From: CAYVAP01 sp964521065
Lineage (GTDB): Bacteria; Bacteroidota; Bacteroidia; J057
Reading direction: 5' to 3'
Length of the DNA: 13,865 bases
NCBI GenBank assembly: GCA_964521065.1
Contig: CAZFPQ010000194.1
Coordinates: forward strand, 1-13,865
Below are positions 1 to 5,860 of the stretch, piece by piece. The notes under the pieces were generated by a model, which saw only the letters and a list, made by a program, of their open reading frames with translations, was not told the DNA's origin and ran no database searches. Made by a program: the position numbers and the translations under genes. Positions within the stretch are counted from its first letter, which is position 1. Each line of letters starts with the position of its first letter.

Positions 1-44
1 CTAGAAAAAACTATCCCCCAAAGCCTCCTTTTCCCGTCCAAATC

Positions 45-2249
45 CTACAGATTTTGCAGCACGAACTTGGTCATCTTTCGATACAAATGGAAGCGCGTAA
101 CCCCACCGCTGATGCCGTGTCTCTTATTGGGGTAGAAGAAAGCATCAAAATCCTTATTGGCTTCTACCAAGGCATTGACCCACTCTATTGAGTTTTGGTA
201 ATGCACATTGTCATCGGCCGTTCCATGTACGAGAAGATAGCTACCACTCAGATCTCTGGCGAAATTGATGGGGGAATTTTGATCATATCCATCGGGATTG
301 TCTTGGGGTCTTTTTAGGTATCTTTCGGTGTAAATGGTATCATAAAAGCGCCAATTGGTAACGGGTGCGACCGCTATTCCCATTTTAAATACTCCCTTCC
401 CCTTGGTTAAGCAGAGGGAACTCATGTACCCACCGTAGCTCCACCCCCAGATTCCAATCCGGTTTGCGTCTACATAAGCCAAACTACCTAAATATTTGGC
501 GGCATCAACTTGATCCTCTACCTCATATTTCCCCAAATCTGCATAAGTCACTGCTCGAAAATCCTGACCTCGGCCACCAGTACCCCGGTTATCGACACAA
601 GCGACTAAATATCCCTGCTGAGCCAGCATTTGGAACCAAATGTAGTTGAACGCGCTGCCATGCCCCCAGGAGTCCATTACTTCTTGGCTACCGGGCCCAC
701 CATATACATACATCAATACGGGATATTTCTTGCTCGGGTCAAAATCATGCGGTTTGATCATCCAACCATTCAGGGTTTCTCCTCCAGGTAGTGGGCAATC
801 AAAGAATTCAGGAGGACGGATGGCCAGGGCTTGCACCCGTTGTTGCAAGGCCGCGTTATCTACTAACACTTTGACAACCTTTCCTTTTGCGTCTAGCAGG
901 CGGCTACGCGGCACCTCGGTCTGTGAGCTATAAGTATCTACGAAATAGGTAAACTTCCTACTTGGTTGAATGCTATGGTGTCCGTCTTCTTTGGTCAGGC
1001 GCTTCTTCTTTTTTCCTTCTAAGGTAACGGAGTAAAGTTGCCTCTGGAGGGAGGAAACTTCAGTGGATAGGTAATAGACTCGATCATTGGCCTCATCCAC
1101 CCCCAATACATCACTTACTTCCCATTGTCCCTCTGTTAAGGCTTTTACTTTCTGCCCTTCCCGGTTGTAACGATATATGTGGTTGAATCCATTTTCTTCA
1201 CTTACCCATAGAAAATCCTCACTGTTCTCTAAGAAAAACCATTTGTGATCTGATACCTCGTTGATGTAAGTATCACTTTTTTCTGTCAGGACCACCTGGG
1301 CGTTTCCATTAGAAGCATCGACGAGCAGAAAATCTAGTTCATTTTGAAGTCTATTAAGGCGCATGACAGCCAACTCATTGGAAGACTTGGTCCATTTGAT
1401 CCTGGGCACGTATTGGTCTTCTTCTTTGCCTAAGTCAGCCATCACTGTATTGCCCGTCTGACGGTCATACACATGGATGGAAACCACCGCATTTTTTTCT
1501 CCCGCTTTGGGATATTTGAAGGTTTGTAGTTCCGGATATAAGTTCCCGTAAATAGGCAGAGAAAATTCAGGCACTTCCGTTTCATCAAACCGATAAAAAG
1601 CAATGCGATTTCCATCTGGAGAAAAGGCAAAACCCTGTACAATGGCAAACTCTTCTTCATAGACCCAATCGGTAAGCCCGTTGATGATGTGGTTCATTTT
1701 TCCATCATAGGTAATAGGCTTCTCTTCTTCCTGATCCAAATCAACCAAATACAAATTATTCTCATACACATAACCCAGACGATCTCCTTCTGGCGAAAGG
1801 GTAGGATTGGTCACCTTATTACCCTGATTGAGCAGGTAAGTACTTTGGCTTTCCAGATCCACTACCAAGCAGACTTGCTTCCGCGAGCGTCGGTAAATGG
1901 ATTCTACAGAGGCTTGAAGCAGCAGTTTTTTTTCACCTGCCCCGAATTCATACGCAGAAATCTCACTCGGATCGATTCCTTGTAAGTCTAGGTCTTGAAA
2001 GCGAAGGATATCTTTCACCTTTTTGGCCGTCTCGACATCAAATTGAGCTATTCCCCCTTCTTCTAACACGCTGTAAAATCTATCGTCCTCCATCCACCGA
2101 AAGGCATTAGGCGACTGAGGATAATAAGCGTACCTAAGCCATAGATCTGCCAAAGTCACACGTTCATCGCGGCTGAGATCCTGAGCCTGTAGGACAGGAT
2201 TCAGGGATAGGAAAAACAGGGCAACAGCAAAACACAAGGTATATCTCAT
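45..2249 (-). CDS. Dipeptidyl peptidase IV (S9B prolyl oligopeptidase family), secreted
   Basis: This 734-residue protein most likely removes X-Pro or X-Ala dipeptides from peptide N-termini in the periplasm or at the cell surface. A signal peptide covers about residues 1-23 (hydrophobic core, then VLQAQ). The middle (about 90-450) is the beta-propeller. It holds DWVYEEE at 194-200, whose last two glutamates (E199, E200) match the pair in human DPP4 that grips the free N-terminus of the substrate, which favours DPP IV over other S9 peptidases. The C-terminal alpha/beta hydrolase domain carries GWSYGG with nucleophile S604, HGTADDNVH with D679, and H711; the spacing is close to that of human DPP4 (75 and 32 residues against 78 and 32). 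Y516 in YGGPGS is the probable oxyanion tyrosine. The length is normal and the triad intact. The start is the ATG directly before the signal peptide; no Shine-Dalgarno is seen. It is transcribed alone, away from its right-hand neighbour. Confidence 0.95.
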   Translation of the reverse strand: MRYTLCFAVALFFLSLNPVLQAQDLSRDERVTLADLWLRYAYYPQSPNAFRWMEDDRFYSVLEEGGIAQFDVETAKKVKDILRFQDLDLQGIDPSEISAYEFGAGEKKLLLQASVESIYRRSRKQVCLVVDLESQSTYLLNQGNKVTNPTLSPEGDRLGYVYENNLYLVDLDQEEEKPITYDGKMNHIINGLTDWVYEEEFAIVQGFAFSPDGNRIAFYRFDETEVPEFSLPIYGNLYPELQTFKYPKAGEKNAVVSIHVYDRQTGNTVMADLGKEEDQYVPRIKWTKSSNELAVMRLNRLQNELDFLLVDASNGNAQVVLTEKSDTYINEVSDHKWFFLENSEDFLWVSEENGFNHIYRYNREGQKVKALTEGQWEVSDVLGVDEANDRVYYLSTEVSSLQRQLYSVTLEGKKKKRLTKEDGHHSIQPSRKFTYFVDTYSSQTEVPRSRLLDAKGKVVKVLVDNAALQQRVQALAIRPPEFFDCPLPGGETLNGWMIKPHDFDPSKKYPVLMYVYGGPGSQEVMDSWGHGSAFNYIWFQMLAQQGYLVACVDNRGTGGRGQDFRAVTYADLGKYEVEDQVDAAKYLGSLAYVDANRIGIWGWSYGGYMSSLCLTKGKGVFKMGIAVAPVTNWRFYDTIYTERYLKRPQDNPDGYDQNSPINFARDLSGSYLLVHGTADDNVHYQNSIEWVNALVEANKDFDAFFYPNKRHGISGGVTRFHLYRKMTKFVLQNL

Positions 2250-2743
2250 CGGATTTGGCTAAAAATTGGGGAAGAATTAAGTTCCAAATATAAAAAAACT
2301 CCCTAGCCTAGTCTTTTCATTTGAAGGCTCTTTAGCCAATACTGTCGAGGAAATTTCAAAGTTGATGGAAGTGGGTATTGATCCTAAAACGAGGAATTGA
2401 ATGCATTCTCAAGTACTTTTTTCCTTCCTTACATTGATCATGTCTTATTTTTTTGACTAAATGGTTACATTTTATACTTACAGCGCTACAGATACATATG
2501 GGTTTAAGAGGCGATTTGGATTTGGGGATTTTGAGCCCAAACACTGATTCTTTTGGTTCTGGCAAGCAGGTTTTGGGAGAAATAGCGGGCTATTTCGAGA
2601 AAAATCGGCACCGTCAAACTCCTACTCAGGCCCCTTATTCCCAAGTACTGGTAGCAAGGTAAGTTTAGGCCGCAAGCTCAACACCTAAACAGCCTCGAAG
2701 CCCTTAGTCTTTTTTCCAACTGTTAATCTGCCTGTCTATACCT
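2250..2743. other. Intergenic gap between divergent genes, no recognised gene
   Basis: This stretch of nearly 500 bases separates the DPP IV gene from the T9SS cargo gene. I see no tRNA, repeat array or recognisable domain. Two open frames exist: a 69-codon plus-strand frame at 2453-2662 (ATG start, ending QVLVAR) and an ATG-poor plus-strand frame at 2281-2400. I recognise neither product. A minus-strand frame of the same size overlaps the first, so neither is called as a gene. Bases 2660-2667 read TAAGTTTA, one base off the -7 consensus, but lack a partner box. The gap may hold long leaders, a small unrecognised gene or a decayed one. Confidence 0.5.
2285..2292 (-). promoter_or_regulatory. 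Candidate -7 box for the DPP IV gene
   Basis: On the minus strand this reads TATATTTG, a full match to the Bacteroidota -7 consensus TAnnTTTG. A start about 7 bases downstream would give a leader of roughly 30 bases before the ATG at 2249. No TTTG or TTG is seen about 19-21 bases upstream, so the -33 half is missing and the call is tentative. Confidence 0.35.
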
Positions 2744-4219
2744 ATGAATTTTACCCAGAGATGCCTAATCACATTCCTAATCCTGAGTTCGGGGATAGGT
2801 GCGCCGGTTTGGGGCCAGGATGTGGGTTCGCCAGAGGATCCACAATTTCGTTTAGATATCATTCGTCAATCAACCGCCTTACCGCTTGCCCAGCGACCGC
2901 CTTATGATTGGTCGGCCGTTTATTTAGAAAATGCTTTCCAAGAGAATGCTATTACAAATTTTCAGCTTGACTCCTCCATATGTAGCCAAGGAATAGCTGG
3001 AGGAAATCAATTCATTCCCAATATTCGAGTCCAGTACCAATACAATTCCGCTGGTGATCCCACGACCATTACCTACCATAAATTAACCTCCGGAGGGAGT
3101 TCTGCTCCTTTTAGCCAAAAAACTTATTCCTACCTTGATGGCAAGGTTTCAGAGTACCTCTACTCCACCTGGGATGATAATCAATCGGTTTGGAGTCCTT
3201 CTTATCGGGAGAGCACCCAGTACTTACCGAATGGAAAGCCGGAATCTTTTCGAACCGAAGAGTTCAATGTAAACTGGCAAGGAATACAACAGGAAAAGTA
3301 CAGCTACCATGCTGAGGGGTTTCTCAGTAAAGTGGTCACCCAGTCCTGGACAGGCAATGCTTGGCAAGACTCCCTACAACAAGACATTTCCTACAATGAT
3401 TTAGGCGCATTTACTGAGATCATACAATCTAGCTGGAATGGCCAAGCATGGGAGAACGTATCGCGCATCAATGCGAGCCATGGCTTCCTTGGCTTGACTT
3501 GGCTGGCATACCAGCTTGATACTTGGCAAAATGGAAGTTGGCTGCCTGCCTGGAGGGAAAGCTACTCCTACAATCAAAGGGGTTACTGGACTGAAATGGA
3601 AAGAGCCCAGTGGGACAACTCTAGCAATCAATGGGAGTTGAAGGTCAGAGAAGAGTTTGACTACAATGGCAAAGGGATCTGGACAGGATGGGCCAGCTTC
3701 ACCCGCCAAGACAGCACGTGGATTCAACAAGCCCGCCGGGGTTTTCAAGTGAATGCGGGAATCAGGCAGGATGTACTTCAAAGCTGGAATAACAGCCAAT
3801 CTGCTTGGGAAAATGATACGCGCGCCCTGGCTCAATACAACAATGATAACAAACGAGTTCGAGAAGCTGCTTTTCAGATTTGGGATGGTAGCTCCTGGGT
3901 AAATGGGGCAGAAACCCGAGACTGCCAGCACTTCTGGTCCCAAGCTACCACGTCAAGGGCTGAGGTGCCCCCCACAGCTGCTTGTCTCTTGCCTAACCCT
4001 TATCGCCTACATCAGTCTATCAGCTGCGAAGCACTGAGCAGTGAAAAATGGTACCAAGTCCAATTGAGAGACCTACAAGGCCGCAGCATTTATGATGATC
4101 AAATCAAAGGGAAAGAAACCTTCCAAATCGATCAAGGGGTCACACCGGGTCTGTACCAATTTCTCATTTTAGATCAGGGGAGTCCCGTCCTCAATCAAAA
4201 ACTTCTCATCCAACCTTAG
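2744..4219 (+). CDS. Secreted repeat protein with C-terminal T9SS sorting domain
   Basis: This 491-residue protein has three parts. A signal peptide covers about residues 1-25 (ending PVWGQ). Residues 98-393 form ten imperfect units of about 30 residues, each built around an aromatic-X-Tyr-Asn start, a Gly about five residues on, and one or two Trp (for example SWNGQAWEN). Residues about 414-491 look like a type A T9SS sorting domain: PNP near its start, QLRDLQGRSIYDD in the middle, then GLYQFLIL and a final KLLIQP strand. By analogy with such proteins it would cross the outer membrane through the type IX system and be released or anchored at the surface after cleavage of the tail. The repeats resemble the YD-type units common in Bacteroidota exported proteins, but no enzymatic motif is visible, so a binding or structural role is only a guess. 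The start is the ATG before the signal peptide. The next gene follows after 18 bases, probably in the same transcript. Confidence 0.85.
   Translation: MNFTQRCLITFLILSSGIGAPVWGQDVGSPEDPQFRLDIIRQSTALPLAQRPPYDWSAVYLENAFQENAITNFQLDSSICSQGIAGGNQFIPNIRVQYQYNSAGDPTTITYHKLTSGGSSAPFSQKTYSYLDGKVSEYLYSTWDDNQSVWSPSYRESTQYLPNGKPESFRTEEFNVNWQGIQQEKYSYHAEGFLSKVVTQSWTGNAWQDSLQQDISYNDLGAFTEIIQSSWNGQAWENVSRINASHGFLGLTWLAYQLDTWQNGSWLPAWRESYSYNQRGYWTEMERAQWDNSSNQWELKVREEFDYNGKGIWTGWASFTRQDSTWIQQARRGFQVNAGIRQDVLQSWNNSQSAWENDTRALAQYNNDNKRVREAAFQIWDGSSWVNGAETRDCQHFWSQATTSRAEVPPTAACLLPNPYRLHQSISCEALSSEKWYQVQLRDLQGRSIYDDQIKGKETFQIDQGVTPGLYQFLILDQGSPVLNQKLLIQP
3035..3922 (+). repeat. Ten tandem ~30-residue YxYN...W...W units within the T9SS protein
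   Basis: Units start at residues 98, 128, 158, 186, 215, 244, 274, 305, 334 and 363, with a period of 28-31 residues. The shared pattern is (Y/F)-x-Y-N-x-x-G, a short stretch often with E, then W-(N/D)-x-x-x-x-W, then R/K-x. The DNA has diverged enough that the repeat shows only at protein level. Strict periodicity over ten units suggests a repetitive beta structure (inference). Confidence 0.8.
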
Positions 4220-4237
4220 CCTTCAAAGCCTTCTGAC

Positions 4238-4678
4238 ATGTATAGATACTTCATTATACTACTGCTGTTTTCAACATTTATATTCCCTCAAAAAAGCAGC
4301 GCCCAGTTCGTGTTTAACGACACCATCATGGTCTTCAACTTATTGAAAATCAGAAAGCTCAACAATGGCGATGCCCGCTACCTTATTGACTATGCGACGG
4401 CAAGTGGTCTCACTGGAAAGATGGTTCTTTCTTTATGTTACTGTTATTGTGATTCCCTCTGGGATGCTTGGCCAGACGAAGTAGTCGGTGGCGGGATGAC
4501 TGGGGGAGAAGCGACTCTCACTTACATAGCAAGTAGCAGCAGCGGAAGTGGCCAACCTAATTTATCTGGCGACTTACGAAGAAGAGGGAGGTTAAATATT
4601 TGGAAAATGCCTGGTCCGGCCGGAATACCTCGTAGTACCCCTTTCGAACTGCCAGTAGTGTTCATGGTTGATCCCTGA
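4238..4678 (+). CDS. Small exported protein of unknown function with a CYCYC motif
   Basis: I do not recognise this 146-residue protein. A clear signal peptide covers residues 1-23 (strongly hydrophobic FIILLLFSTFIF, ending SSAQ), so the mature part of about 123 residues is exported. It contains an unusual CYCYC cluster (C67, C69, C71), the only cysteines in the protein, which could bind metal or form disulfides. After that comes a Gly/Ser-rich stretch at about 84-110 (EVVGGGMTGG and SSSSGSGQ), a basic RRRGR patch and a Pro-rich tail. There is no T9SS tail, so it would stay in the periplasm or outer membrane unless handled by another route. It lies 18 bases after the repeat protein on the same strand and ahead of a hairpin terminator, so the two are probably co-transcribed and may act together. 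The gene looks intact. Confidence 0.7.
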   Translation: MYRYFIILLLFSTFIFPQKSSAQFVFNDTIMVFNLLKIRKLNNGDARYLIDYATASGLTGKMVLSLCYCYCDSLWDAWPDEVVGGGMTGGEATLTYIASSSSGSGQPNLSGDLRRRGRLNIWKMPGPAGIPRSTPFELPVVFMVDP

Positions 4679-4702
4679 TTGAGCAGTCCATGACAGACCT
4701 AT

Positions 4703-4759
4703 GGCCAGGCTTAGAGGACCTTTCAGAAGAGAAAGAATGGCTCCAAGCTTGGCCTTTTT
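4703..4759 (+). terminator. Long-hairpin intrinsic terminator after the secreted-protein pair
   Basis: GGCCAGGCTT (4703-4712) pairs with AAGCTTGGCC (4745-4754) over ten pairs including one G-U, followed at once by TTTTT (4755-4759). The interior can add GAG/CTC (4714-4716 with 4741-4743) and CTTTC/GAAAG (4720-4724 with 4731-4735), giving an extended arm. The T-run is on the plus-strand side only, so it ends the 2744-4678 unit rather than the converging dehydrogenase gene. Confidence 0.75.
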
Positions 4760-4802
4760 CATTTCTGATGGAGCACCTTCTTTTTCACCGTTCTGAATCG
4801 AC

Positions 4803-5507
4803 TTACTCTATATCACCTAACTGGGGGCGTGCAATTATTTCTTCGATCACCGTCCGGTGGCTTAAATTATAAGCCTGCCACACAATTTTTGCCAAATCCT
4901 GAGCTGGCATCATGCGCGAAGCTTCGATGTTGGCCCCATTCCAAGAGTCTGTCTCAGTGGGGCCGGGCAGAATGGACAGGACTCGAATCCCTAAAGGCTT
5001 AAGTTCTTCCCGAAGGTTTTGAGTAAAGCCTCGCAAAGCCCATTTGGACACACTGTATGATCCACCATTGGGATAAGCACGAAGCCCAGCAATACTCCCC
5101 ACATTGATGATGCTACCGCTTCCTCTGGAGATCATAGCAGGCAACAGACCTCGAGTCAAGTGGTAGGCGCTTGCCAAGTTAGTGGCCATCATCTTTTCAA
5201 AAACCTCCTCCTCCTCTAAATGCAGAGCCCCCGGATGGAATATTCCGGCATTGTTAATTAGCACCTCAGGCGTCCCTAAGTTTGTCAATATTTGTTTCGC
5301 TAGACGCTTTACCTCGGCCTTTTGAGATACGTCACAAGTCACTCCCCAAGCACCAGGCATGGTATCCAATGCTTGTTCAAGCCCAAGCTGACCACGGGCG
5401 CAAATACCTATCCCAAATCCCTGCTGGTGAAACTCTTGCGCAATGGCTAGTCCAATGCCTCTAGAGGCTCCAGAAATAAATACGTTGGGTTGATCTTGGT
5501 CTAACAT
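4803..5507 (-). CDS. Short-chain dehydrogenase/reductase (classical SDR, FabG-like)
   Basis: This 234-residue protein is a single Rossmann-fold oxidoreductase of the classical SDR family. The cofactor motif GASRGIG is at 13-19, NNAG at 85-88, and the full catalytic tetrad is present: N110, S138, Y151 and K155 (YSVSK). R16 within the glycine motif and R38 just after the second strand are basic residues that in this family usually favour NADPH. PGPTETD near residue 181 fits the usual PG motif. Many such proteins are annotated as 3-oxoacyl-ACP reductases, but the substrate cannot be read from sequence and the gene is not in a fatty-acid cluster, so only the family is called. The ATG at 5507 begins the first strand about eight residues before ISGASRG, normal for the family. 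It is divergent from the leu operon and converges on the secreted-protein pair. Confidence 0.92.
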   Translation of the reverse strand: MLDQDQPNVFISGASRGIGLAIAQEFHQQGFGIGICARGQLGLEQALDTMPGAWGVTCDVSQKAEVKRLAKQILTNLGTPEVLINNAGIFHPGALHLEEEEVFEKMMATNLASAYHLTRGLLPAMISRGSGSIINVGSIAGLRAYPNGGSYSVSKWALRGFTQNLREELKPLGIRVLSILPGPTETDSWNGANIEASRMMPAQDLAKIVWQAYNLSHRTVIEEIIARPQLGDIE

Positions 5508-5556
5508 GGGAATGAAAAATGCGGTATTCTCATCTCTTTTTCAAGCGGATTAACGG

Positions 5557-5626
5557 ATTGATTGGCAAAAGAGTTCAAATTCAAAATGTTTTAACGAACA
5601 ATCGTTAGTGTTGAATTGATTGGCAA
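5557..5626. repeat. Perfect 12-base direct repeat flanking a dyad
   Basis: ATTGATTGGCAA occurs at 5557-5568 and again, identical, at 5615-5626, 58 bases apart. The two copies bracket the inverted repeats at 5578-5617 in the space between the divergent dehydrogenase and leu transcripts. Exact repetition in a short A/T-rich spacer suggests a regulator-binding arrangement, though duplication by chance cannot be excluded. Confidence 0.55.
5578..5617. promoter_or_regulatory. Nested inverted repeats, candidate operator
   Basis: TAACGA (5592-5597), four bases, TCGTTA (5602-5607) is a perfect inverted repeat. It is surrounded by a second pair, AATTCAA (5578-5584) and TTGAATT (5611-5617), with nearly the same centre (5597.5 against 5599.5). 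A dyad of this size is typical of a dimeric regulator site, for example of the TetR type (inference). It could serve the dehydrogenase gene, the leu leader transcript, or both; no regulator gene lies in the window. Confidence 0.45.
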
Positions 5627-5673
5627 TTTTTCCTGTATTTTTTTGGTAGAATAAAAAAAATCAAAGATGTTTG
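5611..5673 (+). promoter_or_regulatory. Likely promoter zone of the leu leader transcript
   Basis: The start of the leader RNA must lie between the dyad and the leader ATG at 5683. Two imperfect boxes are seen. TATTTTTT at 5636-5643 is close to TAnnTTTG and would give a leader of about 30 bases, with TTG at 5611 or 5616 at non-ideal spacing. GATGTTTG at 5666-5673 is one base off consensus, with TTTG at 5642-5645 twenty bases upstream, but leaves almost no 5' end. I cannot choose between them. Confidence 0.3.
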
Positions 5674-5682
5674 TCTAAAGCA

Positions 5683-5748
5683 ATGTTTGCTCTCATGACT
5701 CTATCCCTACTAAGTCTGCTTTTAAGGCTGCTCCTCAGTGAATACTAG
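5683..5748 (+). CDS. leuL: Leucine-rich leader peptide of the leu attenuator
   Basis: This 21-codon ORF (ATG 5683, TAG 5746-5748) encodes a peptide with 10 leucines: residues 4, 7, 9, 10, 12-14 and 16-18. The codons are mixed (CTC, CTA, CTG, CTT, TTA), so any shortage of charged Leu-tRNA should stall the ribosome. It begins MFALMTLSLL and ends LLLSEY. Such a peptide has no expected function of its own; its translation is the sensor for the downstream RNA switch. The context fits: it lies 112 bases before leuA, with a terminator between. The start has no Shine-Dalgarno, but A-rich bases precede it (TCTAAAGCA), as is usual in Bacteroidota. The second in-frame ATG (5695) would keep nine of the ten leucines but lies inside RNA segment 1. 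Expression has not been shown, so this is a strong inference from composition and position. Confidence 0.85.
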   Translation: MFALMTLSLLSLLLRLLLSEY

Positions 5749-5834
5749 GAGTCGTGAGTGTCCATTGCTGATCCCAACTTTCTCAGTTTAATCCCAAATG
5801 GTCCACCACGACACCCTGTCGACGGTGGTTTTTT
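5692..5834 (+). promoter_or_regulatory. Ribosome-mediated transcription attenuator controlling leuACDB
   Basis: Four RNA segments give three exclusive pairings. Pairing 1:2 joins CTCATGACTC (5692-5701) to GAGTCGTGAG (5749-5758), ten pairs with one G-U. Pairing 2:3 joins GTCGTG-A-GTG (5751-5760) to CACCACGAC (5804-5812), nine pairs with a single bulged A. Pairing 3:4 is the terminator at 5803-5834. Segment 1 lies on leader codons 4-7 and segment 2 starts directly after the leader stop. A ribosome stalled at the first Leu codons would cover segment 1 and leave 2 free to pair with 3, allowing transcription into leuA. A ribosome reaching the stop codon would mask segment 2, or after release 1:2 would form, so 3:4 terminates. 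This is the logic of the enterobacterial leu, his and trp attenuators. Pairings were found by eye without energy calculation. Confidence 0.85.
5803..5834 (+). terminator. Intrinsic terminator (attenuator 3:4 hairpin) before leuA
   Basis: CCACC (5803-5807) pairs with GGTGG (5824-5828) and CGAC (5809-5812) with GTCG (5818-5821), with a 1x2 internal loop and a five-base loop ACCCT. TTTTTT follows directly (5829-5834), then C and TTTTT. It sits only about 25 bases before the leuA ATG, which marks it as a regulated attenuator rather than the end of another gene. Confidence 0.85.
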
Positions 5835-5860
5835 CTTTTTCACCCTCAAAACCGAGTCCT

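Noticed and set aside
3401..3943. 180-codon minus-strand frame
   Set aside because: It lies wholly opposite the repeat region of the T9SS protein; the open frame follows from the repeated Trp/Tyr/Asn codons and shows no domain.
4690..4872. 60-codon plus-strand frame after the small exported protein
   Set aside because: It runs through the hairpin terminator at 4703-4759 and ends inside the 3' end of the minus-strand dehydrogenase gene; no recognisable product.
5798..5860. Upstream ATG that would extend LeuA by 21 residues
   Set aside because: The extension would be encoded by the attenuator terminator and T-run and has no counterpart in LeuA proteins; the ATG at 5861 fits the family start.
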